Positions 47,701 through 60,608 of a stretch of 64,000 bases of DNA are shown one piece after another. The stretch lies in the NCBI GenBank assembly GCA_965153455.1, contig OZ234499.1, positions 11,838,271-11,902,270 on the forward strand, given 5' to 3'. Position numbers and translations under genes: made by a program. Source of the DNA: Sphagnum compactum (lineage: Eukaryota > Bryophyta > Sphagnopsida > Sphagnales). Position 1 is the stretch's first letter; every line of letters starts with the position of its first letter. Below the pieces are notes generated by a model. It was not told where the DNA came from and did no database searches. It saw only the letters and a list, made by a program, of their open reading frames with translations.

Positions 47701-50700
47701 TTAGCAAAGTGTCAATAGGTATCATAGTAGGATTCTAATATCATGATGACTTGTATGGATCATCATGACACATCTCCGTCCCTTCACCCAATAATTTTCA
47801 ACGCATCTATTTTGCCTCATCCAGTCTTTTTAGTTATGCCTAGTTCGTCCACACATTCCGCACCTTTTTTACCTCATCAACCACGGGCTATTCTTCAATC
47901 ATATGTACCTACACCAAGGGCCCATCCATCCCATCAATAGTGTCCACGTGTTCCTTGTCCCGATTGTGGTCGCTTATACGTAGCAAGAGCAGGTTTAGCA
48001 TGTCACCAAACATAATGCACCGCACATAAGCAATCATTAGCTTCCAGGGTGCCAATGTTTTTGGCATTACTGTCTTCTCTTCCTTCTTCAGCTTGGACAT
48101 GGATTGCATCATTATATATCATCAATGTTTTCCATCTTGGTTTACCATGTCCCCATTCATACCATCACATTCCATATGCTCTCCATGTCAAGGTTCAACA
48201 TGTTTTGCGCATCCCTTTAGCTGTGTTGGCCATTGATCCATCCAACATAGTAACTTGGCATGCATTTTTGCTATTCCATTCTTGGTGTTTATCATTTTTG
48301 CCACAGGGTGGTGAGAAAGGCCATCAAGAGACGTGCACCTATTTGCATCGGTACATGGTAAGGGATTGGGAGACATTACAAGAAGAGCACATAACTAGAA
48401 CATAGGCGTTGGCTTCCCAAAGATCTTCAAACATGGCACCAAATCCTACTCCACCTCCATCAGCACGATTATGTTGTGCATGAACACTTGGTCATGTAGG
48501 GGAGTATGCTCAAATAGTGTGTGCATTGGCCCTTAACACTGCTACGACCCCATCAGCTAAGACCAATGCGACCCTTTATCATCTTCATCCATTGGCTGAG
48601 GTTGACTTCCCCCCTTTTGTTGACGATTTTCATCTAGAAATGGATTTTGTTTAAAATAAAGAAACATCACTAGTAGAAAAACCCCATTTTTCGACTTGTC
48701 TTAGGTTACTAAAAGTGTCTTTTGCGACTATTTTTGATAAAAAATAGTCGCAAAAGACACTTTTAGTAACCTAAGACAAGTCGAAAAATGGGGTTTTTCT
48801 ACTAGTGCATCTATTTATGTTTTGACACATTTTCCATGTTTTTCATCCGGCGATCCTTCGAGTATGGTGTATGAGCTTTTGCATGATTGAGTTGTCTTTG
48901 ATGATTCTGCTAGTGGCTTTGAATTTTTTTTTGAGATATGTGAACACATTGTTCATGGTCATCTTCTTCCATCAGTATCACACCTACTTGTTGCATTGTG
49001 ACTATTGACTTTGGATAAACAAGCCAAAGGCGTTCAACCTATCGCGATTGGAGAGGTGATTTATTGGTTAATGGCCCACACATTGGCTATTTAGTTCAAG
49101 GATACATTTGCAGAACATTTTAGTCCATTCTAGTTTGGGGTGGCAACGTCGAGTGGGTGCGAAACAATGGTTCATGGGGTTATAGCTATGTTGGATCTAC
49201 ATCCGGAGTGGGTGGTATTACAGGTGAAGTTCAAAACAAATTTAATTCAGTATTTCAAATAACCTATTTTAAGAGTTATGGTTTTCTATTGGCACCTTAA
49301 ATCATTTTTTCCCATTTGTTCGTTGGTTTTAGGCACACCTATCTCCACTATATTTCTCAAAGGCTTCTAAGCACATGGATCTCACTATCATTTCATCTGA
49401 ATCTGGTATACAACAGGGGGATCCTTTGGGAGGAATGTTGTTCACATTAACTCATTTTCATACTTTTTGTCCTACTATAGCAGCCCACCTTATTCATGTT
49501 TTTCCTTCATTAGCAAATGATATGCACATAATTGGTCCTACCTTGGATGTGTTACCTATTTTTTTGCGATTACAAGAGGAATTTGAAGCATTAAGACTTT
49601 CAGTGCAGTCGACAAAGTGTGTAGCTTGGTCTCCATAAGGGTTAAACTAGTTTATATCACTTCCTCCAAGTTTTCTTACACCTAAATTTGGTATTCATAT
49701 TCTAGGTGCTCCAGTGGGTTTTTTGTCATTTGTGAAGTCCTTTGTATCAGAGGTGTTCCACGAGGACCTTAACACAATTGCTAGCCTTCTTATGCTATTG
49801 TGCAATAGCGATGTTTTCATTTTGTTATGCCCAGTAGCTAAGCTACTTACATTGTACTATATTTCCATCACCATGTAATTTGCAATGTTATATTAAGTTT
49901 GATGTTCATATCATAGTTATGTTAGAAAAGCTATTAGGGTTTAGATCCTTTGGTAACACAGTGGGCCATTTGGTTCATTGTTAGGTCACTCTTCCTACTT
50001 CTTTAGGGGCGCTAGGTCCTCCTTCAGTGGTTCGACATGATGCCCCTGCTTTTTTAGGATGTTGGGCTTTGATCACTCCTACACTAGTTTATTGGTTCTA
50101 GCAGGATGATCACCCTACTCTTCTTGATGCGGTGGCACACATAGAAACCGGTACTTATCCCTTCCAGGTTGCACTACGGGATACCTATGCATTGTTATAT
50201 AAAGTCGTCCAATCACATGTCTTGCCTTTCGAAAGTCTAGTAATGCAAGCATATCTTCAAATGTAATTTTCTTTGATGGACCAATTACACGAGTAGGAAT
50301 TTTCTTTGCTTCTAGCAGATGTTTTTTTGGATGTTGTGTGAACATGTCTACGCTCATGTGCAAGTCCAACAACATGAGCTTGGTTATTAGCTCGTCCTAA
50401 CACCCTTTAATTCCGTTTATCCTCCGCCCATTTTTTTACAACACTTCGTATTCATCTTGATCACATCCTTTAATTATGCATCTTTCACGATGTTAGTGTG
50501 GTCATACCATTGATGATTTGGGTTTCCATTTGTTATGTTGCCTATGTGGGAATGAACGCATTGCAACCCATGATACGCTTCGAGATACCGTTGCAGCTAT
50601 CGCATTGGAAAGTGGAGCCCACATCCAAAGAAAGGTTTCTCACATTTTCCCCCGCCACACAAGAAGACAAGTGGATATTGTCATCACCAGAAATAGTTTT

Positions 50701-51110
50701 CGAACCCTAGCAAACATTGTCATTGCCAATCCGATTCGTCCAAATTTGGTGCAGTGTGCTTCAACGATGACAACACATGCAATGACAATTGTCACTCAAA
50801 ACAAGGCACGATCTTGCATAGAGCGAGCACCAAAAGATGATTTCATTCCCCTTGGCATAAAGACCTATGGTTGTCTCCATCCTCCTTTTGATTCCTTTTT
50901 AACTTTTTGTGTACATGTCTATATAGCTCGCCATCAGCAGACCTTTTTGATACCTTCGATGCATATATCTCATTATAGACAACAAGTGTTGATAGCCCTA
51001 CAACGTGCGCAAACCATTGCGATTCTTCAATAGGTTGCCCCGCTTAAGTTGCCCCACTTAATCACAATTCTTCATTTCTTCCACACATACCAGCTAATGC
51101 ACCTCCAATC
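47700..51110 (+). pseudogene. Decayed non-LTR retrotransposon: zinc finger, RT, nuclease-like C-terminus
   Basis: The parts run in order on one strand. 47,743-48,405: a proline-rich leader, then a C2H2-type finger CPDCGRLYVARAGLACHQT with following Cys. 48,840-49,230 (after the MITE): MVYELL, CEHIVHGHLLPS, VQPIAIGEVIYWL and FGVATSSGCETMVHGV, the fingers/palm start of a LINE-type RT. 49,375-49,638: SGIQQGDPLGGMLF, then LANDMHIIG, where the catalytic ADD has become AND. 50,518-51,033: CCLCGNERIATHDTLRD, a possible zinc knuckle, then VDIVITRNSF and LANIVIANP, shaped like a PD-(D/E)XK core. An N-terminal finger plus a C-terminal nuclease is the architecture of R2/NeSL-type elements, not of the L1 or RTE types usual in plants. 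Many stops and frameshifts make it inactive. No poly(A) tail or target duplication was found. Confidence 0.7.
48668..48807. mobile_element. CACTA-family MITE, perfect 68-bp inverted repeat
   Basis: A 140-bp element starts CACTAGTAGAAAAACCCCAT and ends with its exact reverse complement. The arms match over all 68 bases, leaving a 4-base loop (GATA). It is flanked by a perfect 3-bp duplication CAT (48,665-48,667 and 48,808-48,810). The ends fit CACTA (CMC/EnSpm) termini and resemble those of the 5,903-7,225 element, CACTAGTAGAAA. It interrupts the non-LTR element at 47.7-51.1 kb and is therefore younger. Absence of any arm mismatch suggests recent insertion or constraint on hairpin pairing. A transcript would fold into a long perfect duplex, a natural source of small RNAs. 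Confidence 0.93.
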
Positions 51111-51892
51111 ACTAGTTGATTTATGGTAAATGATGCCCTTTTAGCATACGTCTTCCACTTCATTACTACGATTTTGAGGGTCTTGGTTTTTCTTTTGTGT
51201 GTTTACATTTGCTTCGACATGCACTTTTTGTGGATGGATTTTCATCCTTGTTATATATATATATACAAGGTTTATTATAACACCCAGTAGTAGTAGTTGA
51301 TACTTAGCCTACTGGCATCAGGCATTCTTGGCAGGGGAAAAGGATTTGTTTTTTGACAACTCAAATCTTCTTGTCAGAGCTGATCAGATTGGTAGGCTAG
51401 ATCCAATGGAGACTAAGTTAGATGCTCACCAATGGAGTAGGGTTAGAAGTCTCATCATCATCAAAGCTGCAAGCCAGTTAGTTTCTTGAGCTGACTTTTT
51501 GAGTGTTTTTTGGTTGTTTTTAAACTTTACTCTTTTCATTCAATGTTCCTTGTTTTTTGCAGGATCTGCTGATGGCAGGCAATATATATATATTCAGCCT
51601 TTGCACAAGCCCAGCATCTTTGTGGTTGGTTGCTTTACAACACCTTTGTACAAAAAGGATCTGACATTTTGAACAAAAATGTGAACAGAGATGTGAACAC
51701 CAACACAAGATTCATAGCCCCAAAAAATCAAAAAAAAAACACAACCCACCAACCATTCTGAATATTGTTCCTCAACAACTCTTACAATTATTTTCTTTTC
51801 TTTTCTTGTTTTGGGTGGGAGAAAAAGGAAGATGGATGGATGGATGGATGAATGGATGGTGTGCCCAACCCCCCAAAATGAGGAATGTCTAT
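51111..51892. other. Gene-free region
   Basis: No gene is seen. It contains a TA run at 51,255-51,266, a CATCATCATC run near 51,456 and a GGAT run at 51,830-51,860. Confidence 0.5.
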
Positions 51893-52440
51893 TGTTGTTT
51901 TGTCGGCCTTGCCTACCGAGGCAACGATATTGTGTTCACATTCATTATAGAGTATAGTAGTAGCTTACGGGATTTTGGCCCCTATGTAATAATAATAATA
52001 GGTCTATTTTCCTATGAGGATTTTCAGAAGATGATATTTTGGCTTGTGTTGTTGAAGCTGGAGATTAGTTATAGAGTTACAATATGTTGAAGGAATTTGG
52101 TTTCTTTTAGAGGATTGTTTGAAGAATATATTTTTGCATGGTGAAATATTTGAGTTTCCATAGTTGTTCTTTTTTCGCCCTAAGATACTTTTAAATGGAA
52201 ATGGCAAGGCCACAATGTAACACACCCCTTGTTGTTGTTGTTGTTGGCTTTGCCTACAAAGGCAAGGATATTGTGTTTAGATTCATTATAGAGTATAATA
52301 GTAGGTTAAGGGATTTTGGCTTGACCCTTAGGTAATAATAATACATCTATTTTTATATGACGATTTTTGGAAGATAATATTTTGGCTTGTGTTGAAACTT
52401 GAGATTAGTTATTATAGAGTTATAATATCTTGTGTTTCTA
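51893..52440 (+). repeat. Dispersed ~300-bp repeat, two tandem copies
   Basis: Copy A covers about 51,893-52,230 and copy B 52,231-52,440. Each begins TTGTTGT..GGC then TTGCCTAC, followed by ATTCATTATAGAGTATA, GGGATTTTGGC, AATAATAATA and ATATTTTGGCTTGTGTTG. Copy A ends GGCAAGGCCACAATGTAACA. Copy B is 3'-truncated. An inverted relative lies at 44,757-45,030. No protein is encoded. Confidence 0.8.
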
Positions 52441-55400
52441 TGGACTCTGAGTTCATTTTTTGGGGAACTTCATACAATGGGACTTTATATTTGTGAAGAA
52501 TTGGACCCACCCCGAATTGGAATTTCAATTCCATTTACATGTGGAATTGGAACCCGAAGTAATATACTTTTGTTTTAAAAGGGACTAAACCTGGCAATTA
52601 ACCGGTGATTAATTAACCTGCGGTTAATCAGTGGTTCTGGTCCTAGTTAGTAAGAACCGGATCTGAACCATGACTGATTTTCATAACTGAAATTTGAAAC
52701 TAGAATTGGAAATTTGTGAGGGGCAAGAATGGGAACCGAAACCAAGTTTCCCAATTCTATTAATTGCAGTTTTTATATTTGAAAATCACTGATTCTTATG
52801 GTATGTTTATAATGTATTATTCTACTTACTTCCAAAATTTAAAACCATAGAATGGGAATACATAAATATTTTTGCATATTTGTATATAATATGACCCACA
52901 AATGGTAAGCATTTGAATAATGTAAAGCTACATCCTTAGTCATATGGGTGACTTTGTGTACAAACCAATTCTAATTTATCTAAACATATCATTTCAATGG
53001 TGTTGAAAAATTCATTGTGAGAAAAGGTCCAAAGTTAAATAAACTTAGCACACATGAGAAGCCAATTTTTATAGATGTAATTTGGATTGTAAATCGTAGC
53101 ATTAAATTTTACACCTATGACAATTAACCTTTTTTTATGTGGGAAATAAGACCTTTATTTCATGTTTTTGGAAACACATTGTTAAAGAAGCTTTCTTCTT
53201 TGCCAAAATAAAAAGTGGAATGTCACATGACAATAATTGTAGTATCATAACATCCTTATACCGTTGTAAATAACTAATTAAAACCAAGGGAAATTACTTG
53301 TTTTCTTTTGGGAGTTTATTTTAGTTGAATTAAATGTCATATTCCTTTTCAAGTTTCGTTCTACTTATTTGTTAAATTTTTAACTTTGAATCATATAAGC
53401 TTTGGACCAATATGTTTTGTGATGTTCAATTCCTAAGGGGAGGGAGCAAGAGATGTTCATTTTGCCAACTAAAATTATTTAAAACAAGTTTTAACCCTTT
53501 TCAAACCATTGTCAAGGTGCCAATGTATTTACCAAACCCTATTTTTTAACCTTTGGTTCCATTTTTCAGGTTTTGGGATTCAAATTGCATCATATGATCC
53601 AATGGTGCTAAATTTTGACCTTTAACATATTGAAAATGTTATAGTTAAATAGTACCTCCATCTAATAGATCCATGAACATAAATCTTCATCCATTTGAAG
53701 ATGAAAAACCGATAGGACATTGATCTTGGCTAAATAGTGAACCTTTGGAAAGGAAATTTATATTTAACCAATGATTAGGTAACAAATTTAGAATATTAAA
53801 TGAAAACATTGAAAATCAACATATTAGCCAATTTCACATATTATATACAATATGCGTCAAGATTGAATCATTATGCAAGTTCAACAATCACCTCAAGCAA
53901 ATGCAAGACAAAAGGTAGGATAATGTAGATTAAATGAATATCTACCAACAATCAAAAGAAGGAGAAAATCTAAATAAATATCATATAAAATTTGAATAAT
54001 ACATTGTCATGCAAGGCATTTTTAACATGAACAAGAGTTCCGATCAATTTTCTTTTCCCATAAAATTTTTTTGGACCAAAAGCTTGAGAATTTTTGGATT
54101 TGTTTTCTAGTGTAAATTCGAATAATTTTGCTAGACTTTTGAAAAAAATGATTCCAATGTGAATTGAAGTCAAAACCTCTACAACATAATGGATAATGCC
54201 ATTGACATAGGAATCCATATAAATTTTTTAAAGGATCTTTAACATATGTGTTTATGCTTAAAACTTGTACAAGGTCAACTTGGCAAAAGGTTCTAAACGG
54301 CCAAACATATTCTTTGAATCCTTCTAGAAATTCTTTTATGTTTAATGTATGTGACAACTAGTTTTTGGTGAAACCCAATTGTATAGTCATGTGATGAGGG
54401 GTTTTCAAGGAGTATAATAACTAAAACTATCATCATTAGGTTGAGAAACAATGGACAAACATTTGGGTAATTAACAAAGGTGGATTTTGCAAGGGAGGAA
54501 AATAAAAACAAATTTGTGATTTCTACTAATGACAAATTGGCCTATGCCAATGTCTTCTAGATTGGTAGTAAGTTGGGGGTGGGGGGTTGTGTTTATATAA
54601 CAAAGTCTACCTTATTGAAAAGTGGGTAGGGGCTTTTGAAGGTGACAATTTGTTCCCTTTTAATTGTGTTCCAAGCTTTTCATTCATTTAGTTTGAAATG
54701 TGACAAGGAGGTGAAGGGGATGGACATCTTAAATTACGTAGAAATGTTTTCCATTTGGTGACAATAATAGGTTTCACTAACCTTTATACTATTGATTTGA
54801 TTAAAGGGGTGAAGTCGACGTTAGAAAGGAGGGTCATTCAAGTCAAAAATAACAAAAATCAAGAGAGAACCAAAGAAGACACCCCTATTGGTACTTTGTG
54901 GTAAAGTGAGTGAAATGGATCTTGACCCACAACTATATGTATGGAAGGGAAGAGTAGAATTTTCTGGCATATTTTAGAGCCTTGAGTCGAAAGTTGCTAA
55001 TATATTCCAAGCTTAAGGGTAAACATTGTTGGAAAGAGGTGGTATGGGAAACTACCAATCCAAGCTTCAAGCTTAGTTAGTCTATAACATGGCATAAATT
55101 TCAAAGTAAGAAGGAAATTGGATTTATTTGGGCACTATGGAACAAGGTGGTTGTAGTCAACATTTGGAGAACCAAAGTCACAAGCACAATTGACAAAAGA
55201 TATTTGTTATGTGAGGATCTTGTAAACATCATATATTGGTTTTGGAGTTGCTAGAATGCACATAGGGCATGGGAAGTCTTTCATAAAGTCCTTAGTTAGG
55301 TGATGTTTGGGCCTTTTACACCACAACAGGGTGAAAGTATGATTGGGTAAACCCACTAGGAACCACCTAAAAAGAATGATCAAAAAACAAAAATTGACCA

Positions 55401-56891
55401 AATAATTTCCTAGGCCTTTTTTTTTTTTTAATCATTTTTTTTTCATGTTTATTTATTGCATACCAAAATATATGGCTTGAAGTTTCCATTATAATAAAAA
55501 AAGGTGGGAATCATTACAAATTTGTATCCCTTGTTGATGTGACCCTTTCAAGAATCTAGTTCCTAAACTTTGGAAATTCATAACTAAATTATAACTACTC
55601 AAATGATTATCCAATACGAATATAAAATAGAATACCATCTAAAATGCCTTAAAAATTTATATTCACAAAAAAAAACTCAAAACCTTGTTTGCAAAGTGTT
55701 CCTGACTAAAAAGTTCAAAGAAAATAACCATTGTGACATTCTTAAAACTTTGTGTGAATGTAATGAATAGAAACATTAAAAATCCAAAATATTTTTTACA
55801 TTGATAAAGTTTCAAAATTTATACAACCTAATTAATGATTCAACAAAAAAATAAAATAAATCTTTCTTTATATGTTTTCTATATTTTTTCCAAAGTTTGA
55901 TGGGTTCTTGAGAAATGAAGGTGTGACATTCCTTGTGGCATCACCCAATCATCCTCTCACCCAACAACCTACTCCCATGCATTGGAAGCATAACATCTTT
56001 GTAATGAAGGAGCTTAGACAATGTCATGATGCCACTAGTTTGTGGTTTCAAGGGCATTATGCTTTGGGACATGTGATTCAAAAGGAATTATGCAATGTGT
56101 ATATTGAATGCTATGTTTATTCAAAAGATTCAAATTTTCATTTGGAATGCCCTTCTTGATTATTACAATATATTTGTATGGATTATGGTAGATGTTAGGG
56201 TTTGTTTAGGAAATTCCATTATGCTTAGCATGCTCACCTTAATTCCTTTGATATGATTTGGAAAAAAACCATGTAATATGTTCAAGGTCTAGTTATGTTT
56301 GAGGGTTCTATGACGAAACTCATAGAGGTTTTATTAGTTAGGTGATTGATTGTGTGTTGTGCACTTCCTTAGTGGGGCTGGTTGCATGTTCTTTTTTCTT
56401 CCCTCTCTTTATATGATATGCTACTTGCAAGGGGGAAGTGTTTGAATACTCGATTTGTTCATGTTCCCCTTGGGATTCACCCTTGTTGGTGGTGGTTTTT
56501 TTGTTTTTTGCTTGGACTTGGGTCCTTCCATCTTGTACCTTTTTCTCACCCTTTTTTGTTGGATGCTTTGTTTTATTAACATTTGGTAGGTTTCCATCAT
56601 CATCATTTTTTTCTCTTTTTGTAATGAATTCGTTCATTTGTACTCCAAAAACCTTGGTTCTACCAATTAAAAGGATGAGTCCAAAACTAGTGCAACACAT
56701 ATCTTTTTGTTGAAAAAATCCAATTTTAGACATGATTAGGAATTTATTATGAAAAAAAAGGGTACACATTAGAATTTGACAAAAAAAAAAGAAGGTTTCT
56801 CTTGGGTGTCATGTTGTCCTTCAATGGCATTGAACTAGTTGCACTTGTGTAGTGTGCTTTGCCGTTGGCACCGTATTTGTGTGCTGGGTGC
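52441..56891. other. Gene-free region
   Basis: Scattered short frames are present, for example 54,535-53,970 on the minus strand and 55,872-56,159 and 56,438-56,713 on the plus strand. None has a motif I recognise, a splice structure or a length beyond chance in AT-rich DNA. They may be worn transposon fragments. Confidence 0.45.
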
Positions 56892-56934
56892 TTCAAAGAT
56901 GGGACATATGAAATACATATGTCCCATCTTTGAA
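56892..56934. repeat. Perfect short hairpin (19-bp arms, 5-base loop)
   Basis: TTCAAAGATGGGACATATG and its exact reverse complement flank AAATA. No terminal motif of a known transposon is present and no target-site duplication is evident. It may be a small palindrome generated by template switching, or a transcribed hairpin. Confidence 0.9.
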
Positions 56935-58888
56935 ATACTTAGATGCACACAAAAAATGTCACGAATGAGATATGTGAGAAAAGCTATGGGTATGTTTAGG
57001 TGCAATGATAGTGGTGTTGGAGGCAATGTTGGAGGTCCTTTAAGCAATGTTATATTGTGCATAGCCCCAAAGGAAAATCATAAATCATCACTTCCATTGC
57101 ATTTTTGTGAACTAAGGTTAGTAGCCTCACTACCATTTCTCCATAATGTATTAAGTGTAAGGTAAAGCTCCAAAACTTTTGGCAATTTTTTAAATAAAAA
57201 ATTTCCTGTGATACTTGGTGGATACCCTCTAGTCTCATTGGGGAAAATGGTGGCAGGCTGCCCAATGCCATCTTATGTTCTTATTTTCTTAAAAAAAATT
57301 ATTCCATTAAAATTGGTCCCATTTTTTTATCATTTTAGAAGCCCCTTCCCGTGCTATTTTATATTGTGGATAATAAAACCTAGATTATTTACTTGCACTC
57401 AAAACATTGGCATATTGTTAATATTTTATTAATGAATGTAGTCTAATGTGCCAACCCAAATGAATAAATGAAAATTACTTAGTATTCATTTTCAAAACAT
57501 ATTATTGGGGAAATGAGGGTAACATACCTTAGTATGTTCACAAATTCGGCATTGGGGTTGCCAAATGAGTTTTTTTTTAAAAATGCATTTTGACATATAT
57601 TATAATCTTTTCCAAAATTTTAGCTTGGATTTACAAAATATTTAACATTTGTGACATGAGTGGATATATATATATATTATTTTATTTTTTAAAAAAAAAT
57701 TCTTCATCCATTTGATACATAACATCCATGCATTACATTTCTTGATTCTTATTTGCATTTACCTTTTTATGATTTTTATTGGTTATGCTTTAGTTCACTT
57801 CTACAAACTTCATATGCAATGGATTGTATTAGGGAAGTGTGAAAGATTTGTGTTGTTAACCAATGGGTGGGAGCTCTAAGCAATGATTTTGAGAGAAGTG
57901 TGTTTTCAAAGCAATCTTGTTTTTAAAAAAATTTGGCATTTACACAATGATATCAACCAAACATTTGCACCCAAAATATTGCATTCTCCACCAAAACTCA
58001 AGGTTGTATTAGTGTTTGGTCTCTTTGGAAAGCTCTTGAGGAGGAGGGGTGCATTGGCTTGGCTCCATGGTGTTTGGGCTTGTGATGAAAATTCTTCACT
58101 GAAAATTAAATGGAGGGCTTATTAAGTGGAGGGCTTATTACCTAACATTTCAAAAAAAAATTATTAACTTACTTACCTATTTACCTATCCATTTCAAATG
58201 AAACACTCAAGTTAAAATCAATTTTTTTTTACAAAAAAATTCACCAAATTTTCAAAACCACACAAAACAAAATTGAAATTTATCCCAATGTTGTTGTTTC
58301 TTTATCCATTTTCCATCTTCATTGTTATTGTACTTTTTTTTGGTAATTAAGTTGTTAATTTCTAACATTTGGTAGCTGAGATTTGGAACTTAGCAATTAA
58401 AATTGGACACAATGTTTCATGCATTCTAAGGAGAGAACCACCACATGGTCCCCCTGAAAAAGGGGGCCATAATACCTGACAACTAACTCTAATGCCAAAA
58501 AACAAATAAAAAACAAAACAAACAAACAAACAAAGTTGATATGAAAAAATAACTTAAGTAGAAAATAGTAACTTAATCCAATTATATTTAATTAATTAAT
58601 TAATTAATTAAAATAGTAACCCAATGAATACACCCCCTTCATTTGAGGGTAACTCATGTGGGTCTCAGTGGACAAGTCTAAATGAGGCTTGTTCTTGTCA
58701 GCAAAATAAGCCAAAAACATAGGAAAAAAAAACATGCAATTCATATGGTTATAATAAAGTTATGCCCCACTTATGGCAAAACTCAAACTAACCACAGTTA
58801 AAAATACGGAAGGAAACTTTATAAAGTTCCCCCAAAAATGGGCATCCAAAACAAATGTTCCATGAAATTCCCGAAGTAAGGACTGACC

Positions 58889-58919
<31 letters not shown>

Positions 58920-59258
58920 AGCCTCGGGTGAACCAGCACTCACACTAGAGTGGCGCCCCATCGGAAATACCCCCAAAATTCATCTAAATTGCTTCTAAAT
59001 GTAATAACAATGTCGTCATCCTGACTAAATCAGGCTCTCGGAGTCCAAATCTATTATTTCTTGGGGTTTAATTTGGCCACTAAGAGGCCTCACTCGAGAA
59101 TTGGTTCACATAGTAACACGAGGTGAACATTCCCCCAAGCAAACCGTGAGACCAAATGAAAAAGTGAAAAAAAATCCCCCAACAAATTTTGTCATTTTTG
59201 GGACCCAAAAAAATGGGTAAAAAAAAAGGAATTATTTTTCTATTGCAAATTCAATTTT
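56935..59258. other. Gene-free region
   Basis: No gene is recognised. Simple repeats: AT at 57,665-57,677, AAAC near 58,515-58,533, TTAA at 58,587-58,609, TTAG at 58,891-58,920. The frame at 57,883-58,125 is open for 80 codons without a known motif. Confidence 0.5.
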
Positions 59259-59302
59259 GGGGGGGGGGGGGGGGGGGGGGGAGAGAGAGAGAGAGAGAGA
59301 GA
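59259..59302. repeat. G23 homopolymer followed by (GA)n
   Basis: Twenty-three consecutive G residues run directly into about ten GA units. Such a run can form G-quadruplexes and is prone to sequencing and assembly length errors. Confidence 0.95.
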
Positions 59303-60120
59303 ATTTTTTTTTTTAAAAAAAAATCATCAAACTTTGGATATCATTTTTTAAAATAATAACCCTGAAATGAAAATTACATCATAGTCTCCTCTTCCTTAAT
59401 TAAAGGCACACCTAATAAATAAATAAATAAATAAAGTCTTTAGTACTACCTCAAGTCAGGGGGGTAAGAGATAGGACAAACTAAGGACATGTAGCGAACT
59501 AACTAAGGTTAGAGCACCTAGGATTGACTGAAGCTAGTTAGTTAGCTAGTTAGTTGGTTAGTTAGTTAGTTAGTGGGTAGTTATTAAATGGATGGCAGGC
59601 AAGAAAGCGGATTTTTGTCCTTTTTCTCCGAAAGCAGCCAAAGTGCGCAGTTCGCGTGGCCCGAAGTTTTGTGGGGTAGGTAGGTATTAGAAACTGGGCG
59701 TTGATTTTTGCGTATTTCGGAGCATTTTCGAGGCACCAGCCGCCGGCCATTTATATAAAAAACTAAAATAGGTAGGTTGGTAGGTACTTAAATAGGATTG
59801 GTGGTGCCTATCCAGTAAGTACCTAGTAGGTATGTAGGTAGGTTAAGAAGGAGGTACCTATGTAGCTACTTCCTACTAACTAGGGAAATTGTGGTAATGG
59901 TAGCCAGACTGCTAGGCTAGGACCCCAGGCAGTGTTTCTTTTTTACTGGCTGATTTTCGCCAAATTTCGACCTGAAAAAATATGATTTGGACCTATACAA
60001 AAGGGATTTTTCATGGAAAATTTTACAAAAACAAAGACCCAACAAATTCGCCAGATTTTGAAGGATTTTTTTTTTTTCCCCTCTTCAAATCGCCAGATTT
60101 TTATGGTAAGTTCTAGTAGG
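59303..60120. other. Gene-free region with TTAG and TAGG tracts
   Basis: It contains an AAAT run (59,412-59,434), a TTAG run (59,535-59,572) and TAGG/GTAGGTA clusters (59,676-59,690, 59,770-59,860). A moderately GC-rich stretch at 59,590-59,750 has no recognised coding content. Confidence 0.5.
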
Positions 60121-60236
60121 TAGCCAAAGAATATAGATGGATTTTTATTTTTCTTTTATTTTAGTTCTACTTTCATTTCTAGTATGTAGCCAGATTTGGC
60201 TAAATTGTTTTCTGGATGATTGCCACTTTGGCTACA
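60121..60236 (+). repeat. Dispersed foldback repeat, copy 3
   Basis: It starts TAGCCAAAGAATATAGATGG and contains the inverted motif TAGCCAGATTTGGCTA. It ends GATTGCCACTTTGGCTACAT, so TGGCTA at the end mirrors TAGCCA at the start. Close kin lie at 1,481-1,582 and 18,737-18,865. Confidence 0.7.
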
Positions 60237-60245
60237 TCACAAAAT

Positions 60246-60374
60246 CCTCACTAAGTCTCATTCATTGTGACCAATGAGTTCATTGCATCCTCACTATGTC
60301 CCATTCACTGCGACTAGTGAATTCATTACATTTTCATTGGGTCTAATTCATTGTGACCAACGAATTCATTTAAC
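60246..60374. repeat. Three tandem units of 43 bp
   Basis: Units start at 60,246, 60,289 and 60,332. The shared pattern is YCTCAYTRDGTCYMATTCA then TGYGACYARTGARTTCATT. The array begins only about 10 bp after the foldback repeat copy 3. Confidence 0.9.
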
Positions 60375-60608
60375 ATCTAGTGAAATCAATCAGCACATAA
60401 GGACACCTTTTTGTGTTATATAATACTAGTTTGAATCATGTGCCTAATGCACAGGTGTGTTATTTCAACAATGTTTGGTTCATGTTTTAGTTTTTTTGAA
60501 AAACTTTTATCTTTTTTTATTTTTATTTTTATGTGTTTTCTGTTTTTATTATTATTTTGTATAATAAAATAAAAGTGTTTCTTTTTCACTTTTGTATTTT
60601 CGTTTATT

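Noticed and set aside
47707-47726. GGTATCATAGTAGG, resembling an LTR-retrotransposon primer binding site
   Set aside because: No long terminal repeat precedes it, and the downstream coding order is that of a non-LTR element.
55207-55401. Minus-strand frame with CPMC, considered as a LINE zinc-finger C-terminus
   Set aside because: Only one Cys pair is present, with no matching His/Cys or RT sequence nearby.
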